Shown here piece after piece: positions 47,574-59,665 of a DNA stretch of 64,000 nt. Both the position numbers and the translations under genes were made by a program. This DNA is from Arthrobotrys musiformis. Lineage: Eukaryota; Ascomycota; Orbiliomycetes; Orbiliales; Orbiliaceae. The notes under the pieces are model-generated. The model was not told where the DNA came from, searched no databases, and worked only from the letters and a program-made list of their open reading frames with translations. Each line of letters begins with the position of its first letter. The stretch's first letter is position 1. The DNA is taken from contig JAVHJL010000003.1 of the NCBI GenBank assembly GCA_036971715.1, positions 4,704,839 to 4,768,838 on the forward strand, given 5' to 3'.

Positions 47574-48641
47574 ATGCCTCCTCCCAAACGACCGTCGTGG
47601 CTCCTTCAAGCCCAAAAAACCGGCTTACAGGCCGCCATGAGTTTCGGCATGTACCTAGGAAGTTGGGCAGGACCCTGGCCCCCAGAACCCTCGTTCTACG
47701 TGGAAATTCCGGTTACAATATCTCCAACTAAAGGCAATTTCAATTTGCTATTTTATGTCCCCAAATCCTATGCCCGACGGACACCAAGCAGTCGCTTCCC
47801 ATTGCTCGTCAATTTCCACGGCGGTGGGATGTCTATAGGAAGTGGCACAGATGATGCGAGATGGGCAAAAGATGTCATGCAACAGCTGGGCGCTGTTGTC
47901 GTTAGCGTGGAGTATCGGCTCGCTCCGGAACATACCTTCCCGACAGCTGTCCAGGATTCGCTGGATGCGATTCTATACCTCGTCGACAATGCTGAGGAAT
48001 TGTGCTTGGATAAAGACAGAATCGTTCTAAGCGGGTTCTCATCAGGCGGGAATTTGGCCTTTACCGCCCTGATCTTGCTAGAACAGCTTCGTAGGCAGCA
48101 GATGCTGACGAGCGAACCCGGCATCGAAGGCCGCGATATGGACGAATTTGGAGTTCCGGTCTCTAAATTGCCAGAAGGATATCCATTACCAGATTTCACT
48201 ATCAAAGCTCTCATCGCATGGTACCCCTCCGTGGACTTTACACAGAGTCGACACGAAAGACGGCATACCAACCCGCACCCTGAAGTATCGATGCCAGGTG
48301 CGATGACCAGCATGTTTGACACTGGATATGTTTTTAACTCCCACTTGAACGCTTATGAATCCGCGCACCCACTTCTCTCCCCGGGTACGGCATCAACTGA
48401 TTTGTTGGACGCAGCACTGCCGCCCCGTGTCGTTATATACACATGCCAATTCGACGCTCTTCAGAAAGAAGGGGAGCTCTTTGCCGCAAGGATTCGAGAA
48501 GAACTCGGGAGAGAGGTCAAATTTCGTATGGTTGAAGGTGTCACTCATGCCTGGGATAAGATGCCAAATCCAATATGGCCACCGAGTAGAATCGAGGAGG
48601 TTTACAAGGATGCGTGCGACAGCATCAAAGATTATCTTTAA
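47574..48641 (+). CDS. Alpha/beta hydrolase, HSL-like carboxylesterase/lipase
   Basis: Single exon. The ATG at 47574 (MPPPKRPSWLL) was preferred to an in-frame ATG at 47487 because it opens the natural-looking product of 355 residues; the longer form would add 29. Motifs: HGGG oxyanion site at 82-85, DARWAKDVMQQLGAVVVSV with EYRLAPEHTFP, nucleophile Ser156 in SGFSSGG, catalytic Asp in QFDALQKEGE and His in EGVTHAWDKMP. This order is that of hormone-sensitive-lipase-type (BD-FAE/abhydrolase_3) enzymes, which cleave esters of small acyl groups. No signal peptide, so it probably acts in the cytosol. YPSVDFTQSR and AHPLLSPGTA are common in fungal members. Substrate cannot be predicted. It is divergent from the CFEM gene. 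Confidence 0.87.
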   Translation: MPPPKRPSWLLQAQKTGLQAAMSFGMYLGSWAGPWPPEPSFYVEIPVTISPTKGNFNLLFYVPKSYARRTPSSRFPLLVNFHGGGMSIGSGTDDARWAKDVMQQLGAVVVSVEYRLAPEHTFPTAVQDSLDAILYLVDNAEELCLDKDRIVLSGFSSGGNLAFTALILLEQLRRQQMLTSEPGIEGRDMDEFGVPVSKLPEGYPLPDFTIKALIAWYPSVDFTQSRHERRHTNPHPEVSMPGAMTSMFDTGYVFNSHLNAYESAHPLLSPGTASTDLLDAALPPRVVIYTCQFDALQKEGELFAARIREELGREVKFRMVEGVTHAWDKMPNPIWPPSRIEEVYKDACDSIKDYL

Positions 48642-48847
48642 CTATCGGCTCTAAGTGTGGCCATTCGTTCCACTCTAAACTGTCTCTTTCTTCTTCTTCC
48701 GCAAGACTCGACAAAAGAAATAATAATGCTACATGGAGTTGGAGAAAGGCGTCTGAGGTTTCGCTCTCAAGCCGTATAGATACATGTATAACAAACAGGA
48801 AATTGCTTCAATACCCTGTTCCTAATTAATTCCAACAAATCAAATAT

Positions 48848-49264
48848 TCACCAGCCTCCTGGTATTCGCTTTACAATGTCGATGGTAGCGGTCGACTCGA
48901 TGGTCACGACTTGAGGTCTTTGGGATTCTTCCAACTGACTGGTGCTCCTTTGGTCATACCCTAGCTGTTTTTGGGCGGGTTCGGTTGGCTTTTGGGCACA
49001 CTGCCCAGGTCGCGAGGCTTGCATGTTGGTTTTGTTGCCCATATTTTCGGACAGCCGTGTTGGAATAATATCTTTTATTCGGGGAGTTCCGACCCGGATA
49101 TGCTGGAGCTCATCAATGACGGCCCGAGACCATTCGTGGGCACTCAAATCTCTGGTAGCCGCATCAGGTCCAGACATTCCATTTGGGCTGGGTGGCTTAC
49201 TGGTGTTGTTCATGTTGGTGGTTCGGGTGTTGGGTGTTGTTGCGGCTAGGGTTTCTGCGAACAT
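48848..49264 (-). CDS. Hypothetical 138-residue protein
   Basis: An intact minus-strand frame from ATG 49264 to TAG-side end at 48848. No known domain. The first 35 residues are Thr, Asn and Pro rich; the middle (DLSAHEWSRAVIDELQHIRV) looks helical and amphipathic; the last half is Gln, Ser and Glu rich, ending in TIDIVKRIPGGW. There is no signal peptide or membrane segment. The plus strand also has an open frame here but with less natural composition. It may be a real small gene, or the 3' relic of a longer one. Convergent with the hydrolase gene, 200 nt away. Confidence 0.42.
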   Translation of the reverse strand: MFAETLAATTPNTRTTNMNNTSKPPSPNGMSGPDAATRDLSAHEWSRAVIDELQHIRVGTPRIKDIIPTRLSENMGNKTNMQASRPGQCAQKPTEPAQKQLGYDQRSTSQLEESQRPQVVTIESTATIDIVKRIPGGW

Positions 49265-50007
49265 GGTTGAGCTCTGATCCGGACGGGCGTTGAAAGTCGT
49301 CTTATTTATGGCTGCCTGGTCAATTGGATCTTGATACCAATCGTTCCTCGGAAATACACTATGGTTTATTCAAACTGCTCAATAACGACGTATGGAGAAT
49401 ATTTTGAAGGACGAAGAGAAACTAATAGAGGGTGGGAACTTTCGAAGCAACTACTTGTTTTATATCTGTCTGGATTTTTTCGCCCGACTATGATGTCGTA
49501 CTGATGCGTAATGTATGCCGCCAAGGGTATGGTGGTTGCCGTGTTATCTATATACTATGTGGCTGCATTCTCATACTGTTGTGCATTCATCGCCTAACTG
49601 TTGAGCAGGCTGTGCGGATCTCGACGCTAAATCGCCAAATCCCTTTGTTTTTCCCTGTGAAACAATTCGTCCCCATCAAGCTGAACCCATATGAATGAAT
49701 AACCGGTCCCCAACACCATGCTAACGCCAGAGATACCATGGAAACGTATCCTCAAAATATCCACTAAGGATCAGATACACGATCGAATGAACTCAAACCC
49801 CGCAGCTAAAAACCCAAGTCCCGAAAGAGCACGGTAGTCAAGGAAGGAAAGAACGCCGGGGAAAATGCATTTTGCATTCCAGAAACAACAAAACAACAAC
49901 GACAACGACGAAAAATTTAAAGATGCAGGGCTGGCAAAGAATAGAACGAGGAATAGAGATAGGAAAAAAAACAAAACGGGGTATTTATTTTTCATATTAA
50001 TTTGGGA
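49265..50007. other. Intergenic, no gene seen
   Basis: 743 nt with short frames only. It contains the presumed promoter of the 138-residue frame and the 3' end of the third membrane-protein gene. An A-rich stretch sits at about 49963-49978. Confidence 0.4.
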
Positions 50008-51709
50008 CTACCTCCGTGGCCTTGGAGATAGCCCAGTTGTCGCCGATGGGAAGAATGCCTCACTGGGCTGCAGATGGTCATAAAAGTTATCGTCATCTTC
50101 CTCCCATTCATCGAGAAGAGCAAAGCTATTTGTTCGTACGGATACTGCTCGCGGCGAACGCGTGACTTGTTGAACCGACGGAACGATCTCGAGGTCCGCT
50201 TTTGACGTAATAGCGTAGAGTGACTGCCAGTCCGACCTCGAATTCCAAGTGTCAACTTCGGAACTCTGTGCGTCGACGAAAAATCCTTGTCGGCTTGTCT
50301 CGGCCGGGCGGGAGTCTCTTCTTTGCCTAGGGAAGGACCTTTTATTATAGGCCCACCTAAAAAAGAATTTGGCAGAGGGAAGACAGCTAGTGATTATGGC
50401 TAGGACCACCTCGAAATAGTTGACCAGCTCTAGCAGGGGGACGTAATCTGGGGGCTTGGTTAGTGATGTGGGCTCATCCCGCCGAGCAGAGTCTGTTGAT
50501 AAAACTTACATGTTTGGTCGGAGACGATGACATCTTTAAGGCTGACAATCTGCCAAAGTCTGGCGGCAGAAGCTGTAATCGTCCTATAGAACTGGAATTT
50601 AGAAACGGTATTCTAGGCTTCGATTGTTCGTGCGCGGGATATCGGTAAGGAGTACATACAAGAAGCCACAAAGAAATATGATGCAGATCTGTACCTGACG
50701 TGTCCTTTTTAGCTTTTGAAGCTTTGGAACGAGAGGCAAAGGAGTTAGAAGGATCAAACAATCCAAAGCGAGGCCTGCGGCGCATATGCCAATGGTCGGG
50801 TTCATCGGCCGGGCTTTATGAATTGTGGACCGCCAGATATCGAAGAGGACTCCTGGATGTCGGGGCACCTGGAAAATCAAGGCTGCGAAGCCTCCAAAGA
50901 AATACAACAGCTTGCAGACAACTAGGACATCACATAGGAGTTGCATCCGTGTACGGAACCCAGAATAAAGGCGGCGAATTGACAATAACAATGATATCCT
51001 AGTGACCGTGTACGTCCAGATAGTGAGAAGGTTCACCACCACTGCAGATTGGTTAGCTGAGCTCTGACTAAGTCTAGATGCATGAATGGAACCGGTTTGG
51101 TGAACATACTGATAAGCTGAATGGCATGGAAAGAAAGGTAGTAAATTAGCCCAGTGCTCTTAAGGTAATTGTAGGAGAAATTTGCAAAATAGACCTACCC
51201 TGAAGGTTCCCTCGGCACTTCGAATGTGCACATCCCAGATATGCCATCCAGCCTGGTACAAGTACATTGAAGCAAAAGAAACGATCAAAACCGCATAGCT
51301 AGATAACTAAAAGAAAGGAAAAAGCACAAAACGTCAGGCCATACCCCAAGAGATACCATAAATGGCGTCGGGCGCTCACCAAAGCTACAATCAAGAGCCA
51401 GTCTTCTATAAACAGAAGTTTTGTTGTTCGACCTCTTTGCGTTGTCACGATCTTGAATGCCACCAGCAACCCAGTAAATAGCATCCCGAACAAAAACGCA
51501 ACGGTCAAACCGATTTTCAATCCTTCCTGCCGATGAGGGACATAGTCGGGATCCAGAAGACCTGGAGGCACCCATCCTTCCGAAATGTAAGGGTTGCGAT
51601 CAACTTGTAATATCTCCCACAGCGCTCGCAACTGGAGAAGGTCGTGTGCAGTTTGCCCCGTTGAGTTCACAATCACCACGTTGGTGTCGACAATGTCGTT
51701 CAACGACAT
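50008..51709 (-). CDS. PTH11/rhodopsin-like seven-helix membrane protein 3
   Basis: Multi-exon minus-strand gene. Exon 1 is 51709-51380 (MSLNDIVDTNVVIV, then LKIGLTVAFLFGMLFTGLL and LLFIEDWLLIVAL). Exon 2 is 51306-51199 (SYAVLIVSFASMYLYQAGWH). Further exons hold STGLIYYLSFHAIQL, VVNLLTIWTYTVTRISLLL, LLYFFGGFAALIFQVPRHP, TIGICAAGLALDCLILLTPL and VQICIIFLCGFL, followed by VPLLELVNYFEVVLAIITSC and a soluble tail ending SPRPRR. These give about seven helices with the family order, including the Cys-containing loop (AALIFQVP) and the pre-helix-7 segment. The junctions near 51160 and 50400-50620 were not fully resolved; one intron near 51159-51198 would be about 40 nt. It is probably a plasma-membrane receptor-like protein. 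Function unknown. Confidence 0.75.
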
Positions 51710-54700
51710 CTGGACGAACGGAGAAGTATCGCAGCGGACAAAGCCACGGAAAATATTAAATTAGTCCCCCGCCCAACCACCGCATTGACTTTTGGAGAGT
51801 GTCGAAAAGATCGGAGACATGAAGGAAAAAAGCAGTTTTGATTCTGGATGTTGGGGAAGGAAAGGTGCGCCCGACCTTATATCGCAAATTATCTCCAACC
51901 GTTCATGCCAGTTGGTTTTCTGTGCTTGAACAACTCCAACAGGGATCGTTGAGGTTCTTTGGGGAGAAGGTTGGCTAGGATAGAAGGTTGAAACATATTG
52001 GCGAGCCCATCCCTGCAACTGGGCAAGACACACTCCTTCCCTTCAGGTGCCTAGCTGCATATGCACCACCAACAAGTGGTATGGGAGCCTGGCCTTGGGG
52101 CGTATGCAGGGAGGGCTTCCAACAACGAAAATTGTATCTTGGCCGCTTTGTTGGAGGCTTTTGAGCGCTGATATCTGAAACGACGTTGATGCGCGGTTTG
52201 TTCGCTTTTAGATTTGTGGCGGCATTCTTGCAAATAAACTGGAAATGTCCATCCCAACGACCATGGCAGCCCTACCGACATTGCTCATTAGGGAACTCTA
52301 AATGAGGTAATCGGGTCGTGCGCACGTTCGTGATGCTAAAAGGGGTATATTCCTGGTGGGTAGACTGTTCGGTGCCTGGTAACTACTGAGCAATTTTCTC
52401 ACACAAGCTGACTAACGTGGCTTGGTCGTTTGATGCCCACCCTTCTGGTGGTTCACCTTATAAAATTACCAGGCCTGATCGCCTTGCTCCTAGCTTATTT
52501 GGCCCCATTATATATGCAGATATGACAGAAGCCTATCGAAAAAGTGCATACATAAGCACCTGATGCTGTCTTAGCGGCGTATGTTATCGCAACCTGTAAC
52601 ATTGTTCGCGTATGCGGGCTGATAAAGCGGGTATACACTGCCGAAGTGCTAAAAAAAAAAAAGCGCCACGGATAGACAAGCTGGTTATCATGGGGTCGTC
52701 AATCTAGCACTCACTATTTCGATTGCTTGATTGTGAGCTTATATTGTAGTCGCACATCACCTCACTATTAACGCGCGTAGACTTCTTCGCTTTGTTTATC
52801 AGGATTTATGCGGGAGGCTATTTATATACATCCAAAATATACCGGTATACCCGTGGCTATACCCTGCAAAGTAGAATTGCACCTTGATGTCGCTTTATCA
52901 TTCGACCGTTTTCCGGTTAGAATATCTAAAGTTGGCACCTAGTTTTAAGACCGAAGTTTGAGGAGCACAAGGTTATTCACGAGTCCAGTAGCACACGGAT
53001 TCAGCCAAAAATTATACAAATAAACCGAGGAAATTTCGAAACTGCAGTCCGAACCTTAACCGGTCCTGTGTGCAACTGCATTTGAGGTGTTATATATACA
53101 TCCGGGCATTATGAAGTACTTTGTTTGGAGTTGGGTTACGATAAACTCATTCTGGAAGCTCATATTACCTATCTCCCTGATACGCTACCCCACTCTTAAA
53201 TCGGACAGATAGCGACAGCGGGATGAGATAATTATTTCATTAATGCTGGTTTCGTGTACGCTAGTACCCGCCGTCGAGCCATGGTTTTACTTCTTTGGAT
53301 GATTATTGAAACGGGCTAGAAGCCAGCGCTGACGAGTTCTCAAGTCTATGTCAAGTCTAGCTTCTGAGTAACAAATTAGGGCAATACAAAGACAGCAGCT
53401 CGCGGGTGAGCAAGTCAACTTGTCGTCTAGACTTACTGTTATTTTTAAGTTTTGTGAGTAAACGCCACTGCATCAGACCAGTGCACCGGTCTCTTGAGAT
53501 GTTAGCTCTTAAGTGCAGACATACCCTTCGGCCAGCTCTGGTATACGAGAAAAAATGTACCCCCTCCATTACTGGACCTAGGTGAGTTGAATATGGAAGC
53601 CCTAGCTACTTCATAAAGTTTCCGTTGGTCCCGACCTTTGAAGAAACCTTCGTTTTTTGTTTTTAGTATGATGTGGTATGTATTATGATTGGATCTTCAA
53701 TCCTTTAGAACCCCGTAGAACCGGCAAACGCTGGTGTTTTCGACATTATTTGTGCACGTTGAGTTCGAGAAAGAAGTAACATTTTAGGACTATCCTTTAT
53801 GTTTCTGTCGATCTGCTATTCTTTACATGCGACGAGGCACCGGGGGCTCTAGAGTACCTATATCACGGATTTTCAAAGTAAGTACCCTTCTCGAATGGCA
53901 GCTGTAATACTCAATACGCAATAACCCACTGAAACGAACCGCAGTCCCGGTCTGGAAAAAGTCTAGAAAAGGGTATCATAGTGACTGGAGTTTGTATCAA
54001 TACCGGAACCGCCTTGCGTGGGTAGCGCTCTGATGCGCTCTAAATTAAACTTACCTCATCAAGTTTTGGACTTAAGTCTATCGTATTCTGGATAATTCGA
54101 AGTTCCCGTGTTTAGAAGCTTGAATGAGTACAAACAAGGCGCGGAAGATTGCCTGCAAGTCGAATGGGGTATAATTTGGAGAGTACGAGGGGAGTTTTAA
54201 AGGCTTCGGCGTTGCTTCCACTCAGTTGCAAATTTTCCGGCTATAGCGGGTGTCTTGTAATTTAGATTCAAACTTTCGAGCCGTTGTAGTTTTTGTCTTG
54301 ACAAGTGTGAGGCTTTAGTTATGGTGCCGCTGTGGGTCGGGCTCGGTCAAAGAGGCAGCTACCTTCCGTTGCATTAAGCGAGCTAACTGCTGGTGACCTT
54401 TGGCCTGCCGAATTTTGTTTCAGGGATAGCTAACAATGGCCTGGCGTCGCTCTTCGGGCAAGGGACTTAATGCACTCAATTAAACGGTTGGGAGAGACTC
54501 TATTCCCCGGAAAACTACAACTTTCGTGAGGCGGCCACAATATTCTCCCGTTCACAATTCTTCTTGAGGTAGTGTTGGATTTTGGGTGTTGCTGTAGAAG
54601 GCACCAGATCATTCACTCTTCGATCTTCCCGAAGCAAAACGCAACGACTTGATAGTATATATATACAGAGCAGTGCGTGCAGCAAACTATTTACATCCAA

Positions 54701-54886
54701 AGATAGACCAAACTAGATTCTTAAAGAGAATTTTGACTAAACGTTTAAGGAGGGGAAACGTCCTCCCGGCACGAACCTTGATAGAAATGTACTCAGGGTC
54801 GCTTGGATGCTAAGTACTTACATACGTGCAGCCTGGACACTTGGTTCGGTGAAATACTGTCGTATCCTGAAGATCGCACTGACTGA
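51710..54886. other. Gene-poor stretch of 3.2 kb
   Basis: No gene could be supported. Frames of 60-90 codons at 51761-52281 and 53357-53569 are random in composition. An A tract lies at about 52651-52662. The stretch separates the third membrane-protein gene from the GMC oxidoreductase gene. Confidence 0.45.
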
Positions 54887-57379
54887 CTACAAGCATTGAG
54901 AGTAGTATGGGTTGAGTACTTGACAGCTCGAGCCTGAAACACAGGCCGTCGGGCCTGTCCACCCGATACCACCGCACTGGCCCCATTTGCTTTGGGTTGG
55001 CCCGGACCCGGATGTCGTTGTGGTTGTCACCGGAGTCGTCGTCCTCGTAGTAGTGGTGCTTGTCCGGGCGGAGGTCGTTGATGAAGTAGTTGGGTTGCTT
55101 CCAGCTCTAGCTTTTATGAGATCGGCGGCCTAAACATCGAGTGTTAGATCCGAATTCTGCGTGATATAGAAAGTATAAAAGACATACCTTTTCCGCAATC
55201 GCATAGACAGTGGCGCAAGTATGGGTAGCAGGGATGAGTGGAATAATTGAGATGTCACCAACGCTGAGGCCGGTAACACCATAGACTAGCAACTCAGATG
55301 ACACGACACCTCCCTGATCTTGGGGCATCATTGCCGAGGTACCACAAGAATGGGCGGTGCTGGAAATCATTCCTTGGGTGGCATAGCTTGTCAACTGCTG
55401 GTCGGTGGTCACGCTGGTACCGGGGGATTGTTCCTGTGGTCCTAGTTGTTGCATGGAGGGAGCTTGCATCCATTTGCGATAGAACTTGATCATAGCAACA
55501 AAGATCTCGTTATCGATAGGGTTAATCGAGGTATTATAATCAACAATCGGGTCAGCCCATTTATCTGATGGATTGATAAGAACTGTCCCTCGACTCAATG
55601 GTTTCTCATGAACGAGAGAGGTGCCACCGCCGCCGGAGAAGGGAATTTCCACGATACCGTTCTTGGTGGAAGCATAAGATGCCATCAGAACCCTCCTCTG
55701 GGCTTCAAATCCGCGGATGCTGGCTGCACTGTATGTGCTAGGAAGATATTGAGCAGCATTCTGACTGTTAACACGGCTGATGAGCGACTGGTAAGTCGAG
55801 AGCATGGTGGGAAGTGGAAGCGTCGCAAGAGCATTGCCGACGAGCATTGACAAGGGCCCTATGTATATATATGCTCGTGTGAGTATTCGATATTTGGTAG
55901 TTCTATAGATCTAACGGTAGGACATACCCTTGCGCTGTTGCCATTGTTGTTGGGCCCACGCCTGGAATGTTTGGTTGGTATAGAGCGACGCTTGGTTGGG
56001 CTGAAGATCTCGGGTGTCTTCGACGTTGTGAACATTTGGTTAGAATCCTTCCAGTATTCTCAATTAAATTTCGCAAAGGCGGTAGCTTACATTGGAAGCT
56101 GATTTGAGCGGCAGGGTGATCTTGAAGGTTGGATCCCACACCAGGAAGGTCAACAACAACTGGGATATTGGCCCGACTTAGGAGATCCTGTGGGCCAATA
56201 CCACTTCTTTGGAGTACTGCAGGCGTATTAAGCCAGCCGGCGCAAAGAACGATTTCTTGGGTAGCCCGAATAGTGGTGGTGGAGCCTCCATTTGCGGTGC
56301 CTCGCTGTTGGATACGAACGCTTTCAGCTCTCTTGGCGGATGAAAATTGAATGTCATTGACTCTGTACCCTGTCAAAAGGTGGAGATTTGAACGGGACGA
56401 GACTGTGTCAAAGTATCGGTTCTTGGCGTACGAACGACGGGATTGTGCGTCAACGTTGTTTGGGACCCAATATGCGTTGTAGGCGTTGCCGTTCTCACCA
56501 TCGCGCATTGTAGGGACGCCCACTTCGTTCCACGCTTTCCACTGGACCTCTAAGCGCACAGTCAGCCCTAAACCTGCAAGCACCACAGAATCGCCACCTA
56601 TAGAACGCTAAAAACTTACTGATCGTTGGCCATTGCCAAGACGGGAATGTAACTTGAATTGGCCCATTCCCGTAGGCAGAAGGTTCCCAAGTAATTCCAT
56701 ACTCCTGAACGATGGCTGCATCAGGAGTTCCAAAAGTGGTTGACTGAGGTTGTTTAAGTCAGTTATGCCCTATGAATCGATATCGCGCCCTTCTTCCTAA
56801 AAGATCAAGCCCGCTTACCTTCCTGAAGTACGGCAAGAGTCCAGCGAAATCCCAGCCCGGGTTACCTAGAGCCGCCCAGTTGTCGTAGTCTTCAGCAGAT
56901 CCACGATCAAAGAGCATACCATTGACAGTCGATCCACCGCCGACTACAGAAGCTGCGTAAACAGAGACACGCTTGCCGCCGATCCCTGTTTGAGGGACCG
57001 TAGTAACATTAAAAAGATCTCTCGATGGGTAGCTCGTGGCCGAGCTAGGCTCAAGTTGACTGGGGTTTGTGTCAACATATCCGTACTCAACGACGAGGAC
57101 ATTTTCTATTCGAGAGAAGATGGTTAGCTAGCTATTAATTGAGCGGCTGATAGCGTAGTTGGGTGCGAATTTACTTGTTGAATCTTCGCTCAATCTGTTG
57201 GCGATAACTAGTCCGCTTTGCCCGCCTCCGACGATAATGTAATCGTATGATGACCTCAATGCCCCTACGTCAATCTGACGAGCTTTGATTTTGTCGACCA
57301 GCTCTGGATAGGCAGAGCAGATGTTACTGAGAATTAACAACTGCACAGCTACTGCACCTAAGCGCGATAGAAGAGGCAT
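54887..57379 (-). CDS. Secreted GMC oxidoreductase with C-terminal CBM1
   Basis: Flavoprotein of the GMC/AA3 family, which oxidises sugars or alcohols and passes electrons to oxygen or other acceptors. Seven exons on the minus strand: 57379-57175, 57105-56819, 56743-56620, 56549-56091, 56008-55928, 55858-55188, 55129-54887; 689 residues, all frames kept. Signal peptide about 1-23. FAD site: YDYIIVGGGQSGLVIANRL near residue 44. GGGSTVNGMLFDRG and DLPGVGSNLQDHPA are classic GMC motifs. The catalytic base is in AHSCGTSAM, and the second site is in IPATHTCATVYAIAEKAADLI, a His-His type pair. A Thr-rich linker leads to a CBM1 (WGQCGGIGWTGPTACV, NPYYSQCL). There is no N-terminal heme domain, so it is not a classical cellobiose dehydrogenase. 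Exact substrate unknown. Confidence 0.92.
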
Positions 57380-59665
57380 TGTGGGAGGCTTTAGAATTGG
57401 ATTGGATTATTTTTCTAAGGGTTTTCGTACCTACACCAGGCTGCAAGCAAGCTACGACTCAGCAGCTTTGAGTCTCGGAGTATGATATTTATATTAATTG
57501 ACCTTCGCGCCCAACGAAAAAACCTCTTCGGAACTCACAGCCTAAACTTTCGTTTTCCCGGTCGGTATTATCTCATACAATATTGCCGTCACGCCTTCAA
57601 AGACCGCTCCCATATCAGTTGGCTAGTGTAGCAGCGCTAGACGAATACCTTCATTGCGTAACGGGTGGTGGTTGTCCTACAGAAGCTATCCTTGGCAGAC
57701 CCGCTAGAGTTCCATCCGAAGAACTCAAATGAGCGAGTTCAATCTCGCATTTCGTCGGGACAAAGAACGGAACTCTCGCCGATACACACCGATGCATCCT
57801 GTACCTATCGTGGAAAACGGTCGTCACTATCCGGGGAAACAAGGTATATACTTGTAGAGAAATTGGCGATTATAATCTGGGTAAATAGACCCGGACTAAC
57901 CCAACCTTGCGCAGGGCCTGGGGTATCACGCGAATATTCAGGCAAAATGGCTAAACCCTCGAACTAAATTTTCCGATGTGAGTTTAAACGTTTGTGTTGA
58001 TTTTGTTGTAGAATGCGAATGAACTGCAGGTTTCTGTCAATATCATCAGCATGATATGGAGTATGTAAATGATGTTAGATCGTTCGAGCCAAGATCTTGG
58101 CGCAAGCGGCTTCCTACAGCTGTGTGATATATCAACTGTGTCGATACTATAGGGTTGGTTGTAATAGAACTCCAATCTTTCCCGTCCTCCCCGATAAGAT
58201 GTTTTTTTGGGGTCACAGTGCATTTTTCAAATTCGGGACTTGTATTTACGACGTCCCGACATCCCCAACGAGTCAACATGCGATGGAGCTGATAGTTTCT
58301 TCAGCCAGAATTCTACAATATGTACGGCAAAGGATATCGGGTTGTCTACTTGCTTCTGCTTATATTGAATGCAGTTGATGGGATTTCCTAAAGTAACCCT
58401 AAATACGAGATCAATTCTGGCGGTAGCCACTAGAGGTTCATAAGCAATCCGACTCATAGAAGGAAGCTAGTGGTGTATGCGTGTATATATTGAGCTGAAC
58501 TCGAAGATTGGTAGCTTAGCTGAGCCAAGGGCTGGCGGACAACAAGCCTGTCTGACAGTATGTCTAGGCTGAGTACTTCCGCTAATCCTTACAAAACGGA
58601 GATTCTGTTTCGCGAATCCGGATTCGACTTCTCGAGCGCACAGGTTTTGATCAAAACATGCGAAACGGGTTGCACTCCATAAGAGCCAGTTACCCGTAGT
58701 ATTAAACTAATCAAAACCAAGCTAACTTAGCAGGTTTCGCTCCAAGATTTTCTGGATACTTCGCTCGGAATCTAATTGGTCAAAACGTCGACATTCGGGT
58801 TCGGGCCTCGCAATGCGTGCTCATCCTACTCCCTCAGAACGTGCTCAATTTAAAGTCGGACCGAAGCTAATGTATTAATATGGCAGTATCGCGACAATGG
58901 AGATTGCGATGCTGTTGGGCGCTGGGTGGCTAGTCTGGACACTAAATTCAAGGCGCGACGTGCGATTATTCGCCAAGCACCCGAGCAAGGGGTTTTTCGA
59001 TTAACCCCTACATATATCATGTTTTAATTTCGAATAACCGGCCCTGGTTTCCCGCCTTGCACCGAAGCCACCTTGTTTCAATCGCATGGGTGCAAGGATT
59101 CGGGAATAAATTAAGATTCTCCCGGTTAAGTTAAAATCCCACTGGGAGGGTTGCTGTGCGTCTTCAGGCGAGGAATCTAGCGAGAGAAGCGATGACACGT
59201 GAACATTATATCTATTTTTCTAGGCCATTGAGCAACTAGACCAACCGCACGAGTTCGAATGGTGTGTGGTGTAGATCTAAATTCGAACTCAAACTAATGT
59301 CGGGTGGGAGAACTGAGGGAACCGGCTTTTGTCCTTTGGGGCCGTGTTGGTGTAGTAGTATACTACTCTGTACTATAGAAGACCATAGGGGACAATATGG
59401 CTATTAATTGAAGCTGAGGAAAAGGCGTATAGTAGATGGCGACTAGAGAAGAGAGAAGTATAAATACGGCGGGTTGAAGCCATGAGCTTCACCGTATTTG
59501 AAGTCAGACTCAATGTCCACATTCAGATCTATATTCAGGCTGCAGGATCGAGCAACATCACATTGGCGTAATCAATCTTGCTATACAATACCTTCGGATT
59601 TCTATTTGATCAATTTAAAACTCGACCTATCGCAGTCGGGTCTTCGCGGAAGCCCAATCGTCATT
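57380..59665. other. Intergenic between divergent CBM1 genes
   Basis: A 2.3-kb spacer between the GMC-CBM1 gene (minus) and the SH3b-CBM1 gene (plus), which point away from each other. It should hold both promoters. A TATAAATACGG element at about 59459 lies before the SH3b-CBM1 gene. No other gene was seen. Confidence 0.5.
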
